Shown: positions 19,383 to 30,341 of the stretch, one piece after another | How positions within the stretch are numbered: the first letter of the stretch is position 1 | Layout of the letters: each line of letters opens with the position of its first letter | Source of the DNA: Pseudomonas sp. TMP9 | GTDB lineage: Bacteria; Pseudomonadota; Gammaproteobacteria; Pseudomonadales; Pseudomonadaceae | DNA length: 64,000 bases | Assembly (NCBI RefSeq): GCF_037943105.1 | Contig: NZ_CP149803.1 | Coordinates: 1,612,001 to 1,676,000, forward strand | Direction: 5' to 3' | Translations under genes and position numbers: made by a program | Notes under the pieces: generated by a model | Told to the model about the DNA's origin: nothing | What the model saw: only the letters and a program-made list of their open reading frames with translations | Database searches by the model: none

Positions 19383-21047
19383 ATGAGCAAGCCAGAAGCT
19401 GTCGCCGCCGCTAATATTTTTCGCTCCATTGTCCAGGCTGATTTGGACGCGGGTAAGCACGCGAAAATCATCACCCGTTTTCCGCCAGAGCCCAATGGCT
19501 ACTTGCATATCGGCCATGCCAAGTCGATCTGCTTGAACTTCGGCTTGGCTCGCGAGTTTGGCGGCGAGTGCAACCTGCGCTTCGACGACACCAACCCGGC
19601 TAAGGAAGACCAAGAGTACATCGACGCAATCAAAAGTGACGTGCAGTGGTTGGGCTTTCAGTGGGCGGGCGAGGCGCGTTATGCCTCCAATTACTTCGAC
19701 CAACTGCACGACTGGGCTGTTGCATTGATCAAAGCTGGCAATGCTTATGTCTGCGACCTATCGCCAGAACAGGCCCGCGAATACCGCGGCAATCTGACTG
19801 AGCCTGGTAAGAACAGCCCGTTCCGCGAGCGCAGCGTTGAAGAGAATCTCGACTGGTTCGCGCGCATGAAAGCCGGTGAGTTTGCCGATGGCGCTCGCGC
19901 GCTGCGGGCCAAGATCGACATGGCTTCGCCGAACATGAACCTGCGCGACCCGATTCTTTATCGCATTCGCCATGCCCATCACCATCAGACAGGTGATAAA
20001 TGGTGCATTTACCCCAGCTACGACTTTACCCACGGCCAGTCAGATGCCATTGAGGGCGTAACTCACTCGATTTGCACGCTGGAGTTCGAAGACCATCGTC
20101 CGCTGTATGAATGGTTTCTGGCCCAGTTACCGGTACCGGCGCAGCCGCGCCAGTACGAATTTGCCCGGCTTAACCTCAACTACACCATCACCAGCAAACG
20201 CAAGCTCAAGCAGTTGGTTGATGAAAAGCACGTGAATGGCTGGGACGACCCGCGCATGTCGACGTTGTCCGGTTTTCGTCGTCGTGGCTACACACCGGCT
20301 TCGATCCGTGCATTTTGCGACATGATTGGAGTCAATCGCGCTGGCGGCGTGGTGGATGTCGGCATGCTTGAGTTTGCCATCCGTGATGATTTAGACGCCA
20401 ATGCCGCTCGCGCCATGTGCGTGCTCAAGCCGCTTAAAGTGGTCATCACCAATTACCCAGAAGGTCAAGTTGAGAGCCTTGAATTGGCGCGCCATCCAAA
20501 ACAAGAGATGGGCGTACGGGTTCTGCCATTCAGCCGCGAGATTTATATCGACGCCAGTGACTTCGAAGAAGTCCCGCCAGCGGGCTTTAAGCGTTTAATC
20601 CCAGGTGGTGAGGCCAGGCTGCGCGGCAGCTATGTGATTCGCGCTGACGAAGCGATTAAGGATGCCGACGGCAATATCGTCGAACTGCGCTGCAGTTATG
20701 ACGAAAATACCCTCGGCAAAAACCCGGAAGGGCGCAAGGTCAAGGGTGTAATCCACTGGGTACCAGCGGCTGAAAGTGTTGAGTGTGAAGTACGCTTGTA
20801 CGACCGTTTGTTCCGCTCTGCCAACCCTGAGAAGGACGAAGAGGGTGGTAGCTTCCTCGCTAACATCAATCCGGATTCCTTAGTGGTACTCAAGGGCTGT
20901 CGCGCTGAGCCATCGCTGGGCAATGCAGCACCGGAAGAGCGCTTCCAGTTCGAACGCGAAGGTTATTTTTGTGCGGACATCAAGGACAGCAAGCCGGGTG
21001 CACCAGTGTTTAACCGTACTGTAACGCTGCGTGATGCCTGGACTTAA
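19383..21047 (+). CDS. glnS: Glutaminyl-tRNA synthetase
   Basis: GlnS charges tRNA-Gln. The 554-residue protein is a class Ib synthetase with the HIGH motif in [15 protein letters not shown] near residue 40, the catalytic [13 protein letters not shown] block near 72, and the KMSKS equivalent TSKRKL near 274, followed by the two beta-barrel anticodon domains. The frame is open from 19353, but the ATG at 19383 has an AAGGA site and gives the normal start [11 protein letters not shown]. cysS follows 62 bases on in the same direction. Confidence 0.98.
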   Translation: MSKPEAVAAANIFRSIVQADLDAGKHAKIITRFPPEPNGYLHIGHAKSICLNFGLAREFGGECNLRFDDTNPAKEDQEYIDAIKSDVQWLGFQWAGEARYASNYFDQLHDWAVALIKAGNAYVCDLSPEQAREYRGNLTEPGKNSPFRERSVEENLDWFARMKAGEFADGARALRAKIDMASPNMNLRDPILYRIRHAHHHQTGDKWCIYPSYDFTHGQSDAIEGVTHSICTLEFEDHRPLYEWFLAQLPVPAQPRQYEFARLNLNYTITSKRKLKQLVDEKHVNGWDDPRMSTLSGFRRRGYTPASIRAFCDMIGVNRAGGVVDVGMLEFAIRDDLDANAARAMCVLKPLKVVITNYPEGQVESLELARHPKQEMGVRVLPFSREIYIDASDFEEVPPAGFKRLIPGGEARLRGSYVIRADEAIKDADGNIVELRCSYDENTLGKNPEGRKVKGVIHWVPAAESVECEVRLYDRLFRSANPEKDEEGGSFLANINPDSLVVLKGCRAEPSLGNAAPEERFQFEREGYFCADIKDSKPGAPVFNRTVTLRDAWT

Positions 21048-21109
21048 GGCTCAGGCGATTTGATTAAAGCCAGGCCGGTGCGCTGGCCTGAGGTTTCCAA
21101 GGAACTGCA

Positions 21110-22492
21110 ATGCTCTCGATCTACAACACGCTGACCAAAAGCAAAGATGCGTTCAAGCCGCTGGTGGGTAACCAGGTGCGCATGTATGTGTGCGGCATGA
21201 CGGTTTATGACTTTTGCCATATTGGTCATGCGCGGGTCATGGTGGCATTCGATGTGGTCACGCGCTGGTTGCGCCACCGCGGTTATGACGTGACCTACGT
21301 GCGCAACATCACCGACATCGACGACAAGATCATCAAGCGCGCCAACGACAACGGTGAGCCGTTTGAGGTGCTGGTTGAGCGCATGATCGCCGCCATGCAT
21401 GAAGATGAAACGCGACTGAATGTGTTGCGCCCGAATCAGGAACCGCGTGCCACCGAGCATATCGCTGGTATGCACCAGATGATCCAGACCTTGATTGACA
21501 AAGGGTTTGCTTATGCGCCGGGCAATGGTGATGTGTATTACCGAGTCGGTAAATTTGTTGGCTACGGCAAGCTGTCACGTAGAAAGATCGAAGACCTAAA
21601 AGTCGGCGCGCGCATCGAGGTCGACGAAGCCAAGCAAGACCCCCTGGATTTTGTGTTGTGGAAAGGCGTCAAACCCGGTGAGCCAAGCTGGCAGTCGCCT
21701 TGGGGCGCTGGTCGCCCTGGCTGGCATATTGAGTGTTCCGTGATGTCGACCTGCTGCCTAGGTGAAACCTTTGATATTCACGGCGGCGGTCCGGACTTGG
21801 TGTTCCCGCACCACGAAAACGAAATCGCTCAAAGTGAAGCGGCCACCGGCAAGCCCTACGCCAACGCTTGGATGCACGCCGGTGCAGTGCGCGTGAATGG
21901 CGAGAAAATGTCCAAATCGCTGGGCAACTTTTTCACTATTCGCGACGTGTTAGAAAAGTACCACCCGGAGGTGGTGCGCTACCTGCTGGTGTCCAGCCAC
22001 TACCGCAGCCCGATTAACTATTCAGAAGACAGCCTCAAGGAAGCCAAGGGAGCATTAGAGCGTTTCTACAATGCCCTGAAGGGTTTGCCTGACGTTGCTC
22101 CTGCTGGCGGCGAAGCCTTTGCTGAGCGTTTTACGGCGGCAATGGATGATGACTTCAATACTCCAGAAGCTTGCGCCGTACTCTTTGAGCAGGTTCGTGA
22201 GGTCAATCGTTTGCGTGAGGGTGATCCCCGCGCAGCTGCCGGTCTTGCCGCACACCTGAAAGAGTTGGCTAAAGTCCTGGGCGTGTTGCAGCTTGATCCT
22301 GAGGTGTTTTTGCAAGCAGGGGCAACCGGCAAGGTCGACGCAGCGGCCGTTGATGCTCTGATTGCGGCGCGACTGCAGGCCCGCGCTGAGAAAAACTGGG
22401 GCGAATCAGATCGAATTCGTGACCAGCTTACAGGTATGGGCGTGGTGCTTGAGGATGGTAAGGGGGCTACGACTTGGCGCCTGGCTGACTAG
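21110..22492 (+). CDS. cysS: Cysteinyl-tRNA synthetase
   Basis: CysS charges tRNA-Cys. The 460-residue protein has the zinc-binding cysteine of [18 protein letters not shown] with the HIGH motif near residue 28-40, further zinc ligands in WHIECSVM near 207 and HHENE near 237, and KMSKS in [11 protein letters not shown] near 268. The DALR anticodon domain fills the C-terminus. An AAGGAA site precedes the ATG. A perfect hairpin terminator follows directly. Confidence 0.98.
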   Translation: MLSIYNTLTKSKDAFKPLVGNQVRMYVCGMTVYDFCHIGHARVMVAFDVVTRWLRHRGYDVTYVRNITDIDDKIIKRANDNGEPFEVLVERMIAAMHEDETRLNVLRPNQEPRATEHIAGMHQMIQTLIDKGFAYAPGNGDVYYRVGKFVGYGKLSRRKIEDLKVGARIEVDEAKQDPLDFVLWKGVKPGEPSWQSPWGAGRPGWHIECSVMSTCCLGETFDIHGGGPDLVFPHHENEIAQSEAATGKPYANAWMHAGAVRVNGEKMSKSLGNFFTIRDVLEKYHPEVVRYLLVSSHYRSPINYSEDSLKEAKGALERFYNALKGLPDVAPAGGEAFAERFTAAMDDDFNTPEACAVLFEQVREVNRLREGDPRAAAGLAAHLKELAKVLGVLQLDPEVFLQAGATGKVDAAAVDALIAARLQARAEKNWGESDRIRDQLTGMGVVLEDGKGATTWRLAD

Positions 22493-22498
22493 CGTTAA

Positions 22499-22540
22499 TG
22501 CTCAATAAAAAACCGCTCACGAGCGGTTTTTTATTGAGCA
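22499..22540. terminator. Terminator after cysS with a 20-bp perfect stem
   Basis: TGCTCAATAAAAAACCGCTC is followed by AC and then its exact reverse complement. The arms hold an A run and a T run, so the structure can stop transcripts in both directions, including folD transcripts arriving from the right. Confidence 0.9.
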
Positions 22541-22659
22541 ATGGTTTGATTCCATTTGGTTGTAACGTTAATAGATAAAGCCACACACGGATGCGCTTAA
22601 TAAACAGATGCGGGTAGCCTTGACGATATCTGTGCTGAAATCACCATGCCACTACTCAA

Positions 22660-23514
22660 TCAGTCGTGCAGATGCTCAGCCGCATGCAGGGTGTTTTCCA
22701 GCAAGCAGGCGCGGGTCATGGGGCCTACTCCGCCGGGCACTGGTGTGATCCAGCCAGCCCGGAGCAGGGCCGTTTCATACACAACATCGCCAATAAGCTT
22801 GCCGTCACTTTGACGATTAATGCCGACGTCAATGACGATAGCGCCTTGCTTGATCCATTCACCCGCGACTAAGCCTGGTTTCCCGGCGGCCACTACAACA
22901 ATATCGGCCAAGCCAACATGCATAGGCAGATCTTTAGTAAAGCGGTGCGTGACGGTGACCGTGCAACCAGCCAAAAGCAATTCCATCGCCATCGGCCTGC
23001 CAACGATATTCGAAGCGCCCACGACCACGGCATGCATTCCATAAAGGTCCACGCACGTGCTCTGCAGTAAGGTCATGATGCCCTTCGGGGTGCAGGGCCG
23101 CAGTAATGGCATCCGCTGGGCCAGGCGGCCGATGTTATAGGGATGGAAGCCGTCGACGTCTTTGTCCGGACGAATGCGCTCAAGTAATAAGGAGGCGTCG
23201 AGGTGCTCTGGTAGCGGCAACTGCACGAGAATGCCGTCGATGCTGGGCTCATCATTAAGGCGGTCGATCAACGCCGTTAGGTCAGCCTGGCTGGTGGTCG
23301 CTGGTAAGTCGTAGGCTTGTGAAAGGAAACCGACTTCTTCGCAATCCTTGCGCTTGTGTGACACATAAACCTGGGAGGCGGGATCGCTGCCCACCAGAAT
23401 AACTGCAAGACCGGGCGCGCGAAGGCCCTGTTGGCGTCGCTCGGCGACGCGTTGGGCGATCTGCTGGCGCAGGCTGGCGGCAATTGCTTTGCCATCGATC
23501 AGTTGTGCAGTCAT
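22660..23514 (-). CDS. folD: Methylenetetrahydrofolate dehydrogenase/cyclohydrolase
   Basis: FolD is bifunctional. It oxidises 5,10-methylene-THF with NADP+ and hydrolyses the product to 10-formyl-THF, feeding purine and formyl-Met synthesis. The 284-residue protein shows the substrate motif [14 protein letters not shown] with the catalytic lysine near residue 52, the [15 protein letters not shown] block near 94, the [12 protein letters not shown] nucleotide motif near 163, and a C-terminal [10 protein letters not shown] near 260. It is a single gene on the minus strand between cysS and the tRNA cluster. Confidence 0.97.
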   Translation of the reverse strand: MTAQLIDGKAIAASLRQQIAQRVAERRQQGLRAPGLAVILVGSDPASQVYVSHKRKDCEEVGFLSQAYDLPATTSQADLTALIDRLNDEPSIDGILVQLPLPEHLDASLLLERIRPDKDVDGFHPYNIGRLAQRMPLLRPCTPKGIMTLLQSTCVDLYGMHAVVVGASNIVGRPMAMELLLAGCTVTVTHRFTKDLPMHVGLADIVVVAAGKPGLVAGEWIKQGAIVIDVGINRQSDGKLIGDVVYETALLRAGWITPVPGGVGPMTRACLLENTLHAAEHLHD

Positions 23515-23785
23515 TGCGCTTGGTTAACCATTAAATAAAGTATGTAAAAGTGGTGCGTATTCTCGCATGACCATGCTGTGGGGCAAAGTCAGTTGCCAGG
23601 GTTATCGCGTAACTCCTTTAAATGGCTGATTTTTTTAACTTTCCCTGTTGACGGCCGGAAATCAGCTCTATAACATTCGCCCCGCTTGTCGAGCACAGCC
23701 TGTCGCTGGGTAAGACGGCAAAGGTCGAAGCTGCAAAGTTTTTTCCGAAGCCGAAAGCTTTAAATCTGCATCTGCAGATGGATAA

Positions 23786-23862
23786 GTGCCCGTAGCTCAG
23801 CTGGATAGAGCATCCGCCTTCTAAGCGGATGGTCGCAGGTTCGAGTCCTGCCGGGTGCGCCA
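23786..23862 (+). tRNA. tRNA-Arg (anticodon TCT)
   Basis: A 77-base cloverleaf with encoded CCA. The acceptor stem pairs GTGCCCG with CGGGTGC using two G-U pairs. The anticodon stem TCCGC/GCGGA holds the loop CTTCTAA with anticodon TCT, which reads AGA. The T arm GCAGGTTCGAGTCCTGC is standard. Confidence 0.96.
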
Positions 23863-23894
23863 TTGGCGATCTTGGCTCAAGCAAATGCAATATG

Positions 23895-23970
23895 GTGGGC
23901 GTAGCTCAGTTGGTAGAGCACAGGATTGTGACTCCTGTTGTCGTGGGTTCGATCCCCATCGTCCACCCCA
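23895..23970 (+). tRNA. tRNA-His (anticodon GTG)
   Basis: The cloverleaf ends in encoded CCA. The loop ATTGTGA holds anticodon GTG. The extra 5' G at 23894 would pair with C73, the feature that marks tRNA-His. It lies 32 bases after tRNA-Arg. Confidence 0.96.
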
Positions 23971-23981
23971 TATTCTAAAAG

Positions 23982-24005
23982 CGCCAGGTTAACGCCTGGC
24001 GATTT
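23982..24005 (+). terminator. Hairpin between tRNA-His and tRNA-Leu
   Basis: CGCCAGG pairs with CCTGGCG around a six-base loop and is followed by ATTTTAT. It could be a weak terminator or a processing signal inside the tRNA transcript. Confidence 0.45.
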
Positions 24006-24023
24006 TATATAAAGCTTTACCAC

Positions 24024-24108
24024 GCGGATGTGGTGGAATTGGTAGACACACTGGATTTAGGTTCCAGCGCCGCAAGGTGTGAGAGTTCGAGTCTCTCCGT
24101 CCGCACCA
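24024..24108 (+). tRNA. tRNA-Leu (anticodon TAG)
   Basis: An 85-base type II tRNA with a long variable arm and encoded CCA. The acceptor stem is GCGGATG with CGTCCGC. The anticodon stem CTGGA/TCCAG encloses TTTAGGT with anticodon TAG, reading CUA. Confidence 0.96.
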
Positions 24109-24145
24109 TCTTTTAGCTCCCTCCCGTTTGCCGCCTGCACCTAGG

Positions 24146-24174
24146 GTGACTTCTGCAAATTGACCCTCTAGAAT
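24146..24174 (+). promoter_or_regulatory. Possible tig promoter
   Basis: GTGACT, a 17-base spacer and TAGAAT form a moderate sigma-70 match about 60 bases before tig. It is the best candidate I see, but not a strong one. Confidence 0.3.
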
Positions 24175-24233
24175 GCAAACCCCTTTAGGGGTCGGTAAGC
24201 GGCCGGCTTATGTCTGTGCAACGAGGATTATTC

Positions 24234-25544
24234 ATGCAAGTTTCCGTTGAAAACACTTCTGCCCTTGAGCGTCGTATGACCGTTGGCGTTTCTGTCGAGC
24301 GTATCGATGCTGAAGTCAACAAGCGTCTGCAGCAGACGGCCCGTAGCGCCAAAGTCGCCGGTTTCCGCCCTGGCAAAGTACCCATGAGCGTGATCCGCCA
24401 GCGTTATGAAGACTCCGCGCGTCAGGAAGTATTGGGCGATCTTATCCAATCCACCTTCTATGAAGCCGTTGTTGAGCAAAAGCTCAATCCAGCGGGCGCT
24501 CCGGCCGTTGAGCCGAAGTCTTTCGAGAAAGGCAAAGACCTGGAATACGTGGCTACCTTCGAAGTGTTCCCGGTGTTCACCGTTGCCGGCTTTGAATCCA
24601 TCGCGATCGAGCGTCTGCATGCGCAAGTGGCTGATGCTGATGTCGATAACATGCTGGAAATTCTGCGCAAGCAAAACACCCGTTTTGAAACCGTTGAGCG
24701 TGCCGCTGAAAATGGCGATCAACTGAATATCGATTTTGTTGGCAAGATCGACGGCGAAGCATTTGCTGGCGGTTCGGCTAAAGGCACTCAGCTGGTTCTC
24801 GGCTCTGGCCGCATGATCCCAGGCTTTGAAGAAGCGTTGGTGGGTGCTAAGGCAGGCGAAGAGCTTGTTATCAACCCAGTTTTCCCGGCGGATTATCAGA
24901 ATTTAGATCTAGCGGGCAAAACGGCCGAGTTCAGCGTCACGCTCAACAGCATTGCAGCACCCCAGCTGCCTGAGCTGAATGAAGAATTCTTCGCATTGTT
25001 TGGTGCTAAAGAAGGCGGCTTGGAAGGCTTCCGTGCTGAAGTCCGCAAGAACATGGAGCGTGAGCTGCGCCAAGCTGTTAAATCTAAGGTTAAGAACCAA
25101 GTGATGGATGGCTTGCTGGCTGCTAACCCAATCGAAGTGCCTAAGGCGCTGATCAGTAATGAGGTTAATCGTCTGCGCGTTCAGGCTGTCCAGCAGTTTG
25201 GCGGCAACCTGAAGCCTGACCAGCTGCCCGCTGAGTTGTTTGAAGAGCAAGCCAAACGCCGTGTTGTGTTGGGCCTAGTTGTAGCTGAAGTGGTTAAGCA
25301 GTGTGAGCTGAAGCCAGATGACAGCCGCGTTCGCGAAATGATTCAAGAAATGGCGTCGGCCTACCAAGAGCCTGAGCAGGTTGTGGCCTGGTATTACAAA
25401 AACGACCAGCAAATGAACGAAGTACGTTCGGTTGTACTGGAAGAACAAGTTGTAGATACTGTTTTGCAGAAGGCCAACGTGACCGACAAATCGGTCTCGT
25501 ACGAAGAAGCTGTCAAGCCGGTAGAAACTCCTCAGGCCGACTGA
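24234..25544 (+). CDS. tig: Trigger factor
   Basis: Trigger factor is the ribosome-bound chaperone that meets new chains at the exit tunnel. The 436-residue protein has the ribosome-binding domain with the signature [16 protein letters not shown] near residue 43, the FKBP-type isomerase domain with [17 protein letters not shown] near 160, and a helical C-terminal cradle. The ATG at 24234 has an AGGA site and gives the usual MQVSVENTS start; the frame upstream to 24210 is ignored. It opens a protein-quality-control block with clpP, clpX and lon, the common proteobacterial order. Confidence 0.98.
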   Translation: MQVSVENTSALERRMTVGVSVERIDAEVNKRLQQTARSAKVAGFRPGKVPMSVIRQRYEDSARQEVLGDLIQSTFYEAVVEQKLNPAGAPAVEPKSFEKGKDLEYVATFEVFPVFTVAGFESIAIERLHAQVADADVDNMLEILRKQNTRFETVERAAENGDQLNIDFVGKIDGEAFAGGSAKGTQLVLGSGRMIPGFEEALVGAKAGEELVINPVFPADYQNLDLAGKTAEFSVTLNSIAAPQLPELNEEFFALFGAKEGGLEGFRAEVRKNMERELRQAVKSKVKNQVMDGLLAANPIEVPKALISNEVNRLRVQAVQQFGGNLKPDQLPAELFEEQAKRRVVLGLVVAEVVKQCELKPDDSRVREMIQEMASAYQEPEQVVAWYYKNDQQMNEVRSVVLEEQVVDTVLQKANVTDKSVSYEEAVKPVETPQAD

Positions 25545-25567
25545 TCCTTTACCTCGTTCGAACGCGT

Positions 25568-25595
25568 CATAAGCCAGCCTTCGCGCTGGCTTATG
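25568..25595 (+). other. Hairpin in the tig-clpP spacer
   Basis: CATAAGCCAGC pairs perfectly with GCTGGCTTATG around a six-base loop. No T run follows, so transcription probably continues into clpP; a messenger-end role is possible. Confidence 0.5.
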
Positions 25596-25634
25596 CGCAT
25601 TTGCAATATGACTATTTAGGGAGCGAGTGTACGT

Positions 25635-26270
25635 ATGTCCCGCAATCCTTTTATGCAGCAAATGACTGATATCCAAGCCGCTGGCGGCTTAGTGCCCATG
25701 GTTGTTGAGCAGTCCGCTCGCGGTGAGCGCGCCTACGACATCTATTCGCGCCTGCTCAAAGAGCGCGTGATATTTCTTGTCGGACCTGTAGAAGATTACA
25801 TGGCCAATCTGATCTGCGCGCAGTTACTGTTTCTTGAAGCGGAGAACCCGGACAAGGATATTCACCTCTATATCAATTCTCCGGGCGGTTCGGTAACGGC
25901 GGGCATGTCGATTTACGACACCATGCAATTCATTAAGCCTGATGTGTCGACCACCTGCATTGGCCAGGCCTGTAGCATGGGTGCCTTTTTGCTGACTGCC
26001 GGCGCGGAAGGTAAGCGTTTCTGCTTGCCTAATTCTCGCGTAATGATCCACCAGCCACTTGGCGGTTTTCAGGGGCAAGCATCGGACATCGAAATCCATG
26101 CTAAAGAAATTCTCTTTATCCGAGAGCGCCTCAATACGTTGATGGCCAAGCACAGTGGTCATACCCTGGAAGAAATCGAGCGCGATACCAACCGTGATAA
26201 CTTTATGAGTGCTGAAGCCGCTCGTGAATACGGCTTGATCGATGCAGTGATTGAAAAACGTCCTGCTTAA
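25635..26270 (+). CDS. clpP: ATP-dependent Clp protease proteolytic subunit
   Basis: ClpP forms the 14-subunit chamber that degrades substrates unfolded by ClpX or ClpA. The 211-residue protein has the full catalytic triad: serine in [11 protein letters not shown] near residue 112, histidine in VMIHQPLGG near 137, and aspartate in [10 protein letters not shown] near 186. The short N-terminal propeptide is present before LVPMVVEQS. It sits between tig and clpX; clpX also has its own heat-shock-type promoter in the 110-base spacer. Confidence 0.98.
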   Translation: MSRNPFMQQMTDIQAAGGLVPMVVEQSARGERAYDIYSRLLKERVIFLVGPVEDYMANLICAQLLFLEAENPDKDIHLYINSPGGSVTAGMSIYDTMQFIKPDVSTTCIGQACSMGAFLLTAGAEGKRFCLPNSRVMIHQPLGGFQGQASDIEIHAKEILFIRERLNTLMAKHSGHTLEEIERDTNRDNFMSAEAAREYGLIDAVIEKRPA

Positions 26271-26313
26271 TATATTAAACCCAGGATAGGGTGGTTCGGT
26301 TTTCCTGCCCTCA

Positions 26314-26333
26314 GCAGGCTTGAAAAAGCCTGC
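26314..26333 (+). other. Hairpin overlapping the clpX -35 box
   Basis: GCAGGCTT pairs with AAGCCTGC around GAAA. The loop and right arm overlap the CTTGAAA element of the sigma-32-type promoter. There is no T run. It could fold in the clpP messenger tail. Confidence 0.4.
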
Positions 26334-26347
26334 CTAAACCCCCATCT
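26319..26347 (+). promoter_or_regulatory. Sigma-32 (heat-shock) promoter of clpX
   Basis: CTTGAAA (26319-26325), a 14-base spacer and CCCCATCT (26340-26347) match the RpoH consensus CTTGAAA-N13-15-CCCCATNT at every fixed base. It lies 33 bases before the clpX start. Confidence 0.8.
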
Positions 26348-26380
26348 TGTGTTTTAAGCCTACCGGATTGGATTGATCGA

Positions 26381-27661
26381 ATGACTGACACCCGCAACGG
26401 CGAGGACAACGGCAAGCTGCTTTATTGCTCCTTCTGCGGCAAAAGCCAGCATGAAGTGCGTAAATTAATTGCCGGCCCCTCGGTCTTTATCTGCGACGAG
26501 TGCGTCGACCTGTGCAACGACATCATCCGCGAGGAGGTGCAGGAAGCTCAGGCCGAAAGCAACGCGCACAAATTGCCTGCCCCCAAGGAAATCAGCGCAA
26601 TCCTCGACCAGTATGTAATCGGTCAGGAGCGAGCGAAAAAAGTCTTGGCGGTCGCGGTCTATAACCACTATAAACGCCTCAATCAGCGTGAAAAGAAAGA
26701 CGATGTTGAGCTAGGTAAGAGCAATATTTTGCTTATCGGCCCGACGGGCTCGGGTAAAACACTGCTAGCTGAGACGCTGGCGCGTTTGCTCAACGTACCC
26801 TTCACCATTGCCGACGCCACTACCCTGACCGAAGCCGGTTATGTGGGTGAAGACGTTGAGAACATCATCCAAAAGCTGCTGCAGAAGTGCGATTACGATG
26901 TGGAAAAAGCCCAGATGGGCATTGTCTACATTGATGAAATCGACAAGATATCGCGCAAGTCAGATAACCCATCCATCACCCGTGATGTCTCTGGTGAGGG
27001 TGTGCAACAGGCGCTGCTCAAATTGATCGAAGGCACTGTTGCTTCGGTTCCGCCGCAAGGCGGGCGCAAGCATCCGCAGCAAGAGTTCTTGCAGGTTGAT
27101 ACACGCAATATCTTGTTTATTTGCGGTGGTGCGTTTTCGGGTCTGGAAAAAGTTATCCAGGGCCGTTCAACCAAAGGCGGCATTGGTTTCAATGCCGAAG
27201 TACGCAGCAAGGATTTCGGTAAGAAAGTGGGTGAATCCCTGCGCGCTGTCGAGCCGGATGATCTGGTTAAATTCGGTTTGATTCCTGAATTTGTCGGTCG
27301 CCTGCCAGTTATTGCCACCCTCGATGAGCTGGACGAAGCGGCTCTGATGCAGATTTTGACAGAACCTAAGAACGCTTTGACCAAGCAATACGCCAAGCTG
27401 TTTGAGATGGAAGGCGTTGAGCTGGAGTTCCGTCCAGATGCGTTGAAATCGGTTGCGCACAAAGCGCTTGAGCGTAAAACCGGTGCTCGCGGTTTGCGTT
27501 CGATTCTTGAGGGTATCTTGCTCGATACCATGTATGAAATTCCGTCGCAGTCCGACGTCAGCAAGGTCGTCATCGATGAAGGCGTCATCGAAGGCACATC
27601 CAAGCCGTTGATGATTTATGAAAATAAGGAGCTGCCTGCCAAGGCTGCGCCTGACGCGTAA
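26381..27661 (+). CDS. clpX: ATP-dependent Clp protease ATP-binding subunit ClpX
   Basis: ClpX is the hexameric AAA+ unfoldase that feeds proteins to ClpP. The 426-residue protein starts with the four-cysteine zinc domain (CSFCGKSQ and CDECVDLC, residues about 12-40). It then has Walker [16 protein letters not shown] near 121, the pore loop around [11 protein letters not shown] near 148, Walker [11 protein letters not shown] near 183, and sensor regions toward the C-terminal ClpB-D2-like domain. A perfect heat-shock-type promoter lies just upstream, so it can be induced apart from clpP. A terminator follows. Confidence 0.98.
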   Translation: MTDTRNGEDNGKLLYCSFCGKSQHEVRKLIAGPSVFICDECVDLCNDIIREEVQEAQAESNAHKLPAPKEISAILDQYVIGQERAKKVLAVAVYNHYKRLNQREKKDDVELGKSNILLIGPTGSGKTLLAETLARLLNVPFTIADATTLTEAGYVGEDVENIIQKLLQKCDYDVEKAQMGIVYIDEIDKISRKSDNPSITRDVSGEGVQQALLKLIEGTVASVPPQGGRKHPQQEFLQVDTRNILFICGGAFSGLEKVIQGRSTKGGIGFNAEVRSKDFGKKVGESLRAVEPDDLVKFGLIPEFVGRLPVIATLDELDEAALMQILTEPKNALTKQYAKLFEMEGVELEFRPDALKSVAHKALERKTGARGLRSILEGILLDTMYEIPSQSDVSKVVIDEGVIEGTSKPLMIYENKELPAKAAPDA

Positions 27662-27680
27662 AAAGCTTCGCAACATGTTG

Positions 27681-27713
27681 AAAGCAAGGGGCCTATGGGC
27701 CCCTTTGCTTTTC
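27681..27713 (+). terminator. Terminator after clpX
   Basis: AAAGCAAGGGGCC pairs with GGCCCCTTTGCTTT around a short loop and ends in TTTT. Confidence 0.8.
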
Positions 27714-27724
27714 CTCCTTATCGG

Positions 27725-27753
27725 CTTGTTTTTTGTTTGGGCTACCCCCATCT
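27725..27753 (+). promoter_or_regulatory. Sigma-32-type promoter of lon
   Basis: CTTGTTT (27725-27731), a 14-base spacer and CCCCATCT (27746-27753) match the RpoH pattern, with two mismatches in the last three -35 bases. It lies 57 bases before lon. Confidence 0.65.
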
Positions 27754-27810
27754 TAGTTTCAAGGTCATCCCCTCTGTTTACGGCCCTATGGCCGCCGTTG
27801 AGTCCAAATC

Positions 27811-30204
27811 ATGAAGACAACCATCGAATTGCCTCTCCTGCCGTTGCGCGATGTTGTGGTCTATCCGCACATGGTCATTCCGTTATTCGTCGGGCGTGAA
27901 AAATCCATTGAAGCCCTCGAGGCTGCAATGGCCGGTGAGAAGCAAATTCTGCTTCTTGCGCAAAAGAACCCTGGCGATGACGACCCTGATGAAGCCGGGC
28001 TCTATCGTGTCGGCACTGTAGCCACTGTCCTGCAGTTGCTAAAGCTACCGGACGGTACCGTTAAGGTGCTGGTTGAGGGCGAGCAGCGCGGTGAGGTTGA
28101 GCGCTTTATTGAGGTCGACGGTCATTGCCGTGCTGAAGTGCAGCTACTGGACGAGGTTGACGTGGCGTCCCGTGAGGCTGAGGTTTTCACCCGCAGCCTG
28201 ATCAGCCAGTTTGAGCAATACGTGCAGCTCGGCAAGAAAGTACCGGCAGAGGTGCTAGCCTCGCTTAACGGCATTGATGAGCCAGCTCGCTTGGTCGACA
28301 CCATGGCGGCGCACATGGTGCTGAAGATCGAACAAAAGCAGGAAATCCTCGAAATCACCGACCTGACTGCACGGGTTGAGCACGTTTTGGCGTTGCTCGA
28401 TGCAGAGATTGACCTGTTGCAAGTTGAGAAGCGTATCCGCGGTCGCGTCAAGAAGCAGATGGAACGCAGCCAGCGCGAGTACTACTTGAATGAGCAAATG
28501 AAGGCCATTCAGAAAGAGCTAGGCGATGGCGAGGAAGGGCATAACGAACTCGATGAGTTGCGAAAGCGCATCGATAATGCCGGCATGACGACTGAAGCGC
28601 TGACCAAAGCTAACGCCGAGTTTAATAAGCTCAAGCAGATGTCACCGATGTCAGCAGAAGCCACTGTTGTGCGCTCCTACATCGATTGGCTGGTCAATGT
28701 GCCATGGAAAACTCAGAGCAAGGTGCGCCTTGACCTGGCGCGCGCTGAAAGCATCTTGGATGCGGATCATTACGGCCTTGATGAGGTCAAGGAGCGCATC
28801 CTTGAGTACCTTGCGGTGCAAAAGCGCGTTAAGAAAATCAAAGGGCCTGTGCTGTGTTTAGTCGGTCCGCCGGGTGTCGGTAAAACCTCGTTGGCTGAGT
28901 CGATTGCCAGTGCCACTAACCGTAAGTTTGTGCGCATGGCCTTGGGCGGTGTTCGTGATGAGGCTGAGATTCGGGGTCATCGGCGTACCTACATCGGTTC
29001 CATGCCGGGCCGTCTTATTCAGAAAATGACCAAGGTGGGGGTGCGTAATCCACTGTTCCTGCTCGATGAAATCGACAAAATGGGTCAGGACATGCGCGGT
29101 GATCCGGCATCAGCGTTGCTTGAAGTGCTGGACCCTGAGCAGAACCACAATTTCAACGACCATTATCTGGAGGTCGATTACGACCTGTCGGATGTGATGT
29201 TCTTGTGCACGGCCAACTCGATGAATATCCCGGGGCCGTTGCTCGACCGCATGGAGGTGATCCGACTGCCTGGCTACACCGAGGCGGAAAAGGTCAACAT
29301 CGCGATCAAGTACTTGGTGCCCAAGCAGGTACAGAGCAATGGCCTGAAAAAGACTGAACTGGTCTTTGAAGAGGCGGCGATCCGCGACATTATTCGCTAC
29401 TACACCCGCGAGGCAGGTGTGCGCGGCCTTGAGCGGCAGATTGCCAAAGTGTGCCGCAAGGTGGTTAAAGAGCACACCACCGAGAAACGCTTCCACGTTA
29501 CTGCTACAGCTGATTTGTTAGAGCATTTTCTCGGTGTGCATAAGCATCGCTACGGTTTGGCCGAGTTGCAGGACCAAATTGGCCAAGTTACCGGGCTTGC
29601 CTGGACACAGGTCGGTGGTGAGTTGTTGACTATCGAAGCAGTCGTGGTACCCGGCAAAGGGCAGCTTATTAAGACCGGCTCGCTTGGGGATGTGATGCTT
29701 GAATCGATCACGGCTGCACAGACGGTTGTGCGCAGTCGGGCAAAAAGCTTGGGCGTGCCTGTGGACTTCTATGAGAAGCAAGACATCCATATCCACATGC
29801 CAGAGGGCGCGACTCCGAAAGATGGCCCCAGCGCCGGCGTTGGCATGTGCACGGCCTTGGTTTCAGCCCTGACCCAGATACCGGTGCGTGCTGATGTGGC
29901 AATGACCGGCGAAATCACCTTGCGTGGTCAGGTATTGGCGATTGGTGGGCTGAAAGAAAAACTGCTGGCCGCGCACCGTGGTGGCATCAAGACCGTGATC
30001 ATTCCAGAAGAGAATGTGCGCGATTTGAAAGAGATTCCGGAGAACATTAAGCAAGACCTGCAGATTAAACCGGTTAAATGGATTGACGAGGTCCTGCAAA
30101 TTGCGCTGCAATACGCGCCGCAGCCCTTGCCTGATGCGGCTCCCATGGTTGCGAAGGATGAGGCTCGCGAGACTGATTCCAAGGAGCGAATTAGCACGCA
30201 TTAG
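27811..30204 (+). CDS. lon: ATP-dependent protease Lon
   Basis: Lon is a soluble AAA+ protease that removes misfolded and regulatory proteins. The 797-residue length is normal for LonA. It has an N-terminal substrate domain ([19 protein letters not shown] at the start), a coiled middle part, Walker [16 protein letters not shown] near residue 352, Walker [12 protein letters not shown] near 415, and the serine-lysine dyad with serine in [11 protein letters not shown] near 675 and lysine in [13 protein letters not shown] near 718. The ribosome site is weak. A heat-shock-type promoter and the clpX terminator just upstream make it its own unit. Confidence 0.98.
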   Translation: MKTTIELPLLPLRDVVVYPHMVIPLFVGREKSIEALEAAMAGEKQILLLAQKNPGDDDPDEAGLYRVGTVATVLQLLKLPDGTVKVLVEGEQRGEVERFIEVDGHCRAEVQLLDEVDVASREAEVFTRSLISQFEQYVQLGKKVPAEVLASLNGIDEPARLVDTMAAHMVLKIEQKQEILEITDLTARVEHVLALLDAEIDLLQVEKRIRGRVKKQMERSQREYYLNEQMKAIQKELGDGEEGHNELDELRKRIDNAGMTTEALTKANAEFNKLKQMSPMSAEATVVRSYIDWLVNVPWKTQSKVRLDLARAESILDADHYGLDEVKERILEYLAVQKRVKKIKGPVLCLVGPPGVGKTSLAESIASATNRKFVRMALGGVRDEAEIRGHRRTYIGSMPGRLIQKMTKVGVRNPLFLLDEIDKMGQDMRGDPASALLEVLDPEQNHNFNDHYLEVDYDLSDVMFLCTANSMNIPGPLLDRMEVIRLPGYTEAEKVNIAIKYLVPKQVQSNGLKKTELVFEEAAIRDIIRYYTREAGVRGLERQIAKVCRKVVKEHTTEKRFHVTATADLLEHFLGVHKHRYGLAELQDQIGQVTGLAWTQVGGELLTIEAVVVPGKGQLIKTGSLGDVMLESITAAQTVVRSRAKSLGVPVDFYEKQDIHIHMPEGATPKDGPSAGVGMCTALVSALTQIPVRADVAMTGEITLRGQVLAIGGLKEKLLAAHRGGIKTVIIPEENVRDLKEIPENIKQDLQIKPVKWIDEVLQIALQYAPQPLPDAAPMVAKDEARETDSKERISTH

Positions 30205-30217
30205 CCGGAGAGGTTCC

Positions 30218-30247
30218 TTGACACATTTTTAGAGCCCTTGTTATAAA
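30218..30247 (+). promoter_or_regulatory. Strong sigma-70 promoter of hupB
   Basis: A perfect -35 TTGACA (30218-30223), an 18-base spacer and TATAAA (30242-30247) lie about 95 bases before hupB. The strength fits an abundant DNA-binding protein. Confidence 0.75.
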
Positions 30248-30341
30248 GCGGCTCTTATTGTGTCAGCAGGCTCTCAAGTACCAGCTTCGCTTACATTTAA
30301 AAGCAAGAAACAAACTCAATATAAATTAAGGGGACTTAAGA

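Noticed and set aside
23618..23890. Minus-strand open frame of 90 codons across the tRNA-Arg gene
   Set aside because: Its N-terminal part (HPAGLEPATIRLEGG) is the well-known antisense translation of a tRNA gene. It has no ribosome site of its own.
26314..26333. Hairpin after clpP considered as a terminator
   Set aside because: No T run follows, and clpX starts 48 bases later. It is listed only as a stem that overlaps the promoter.
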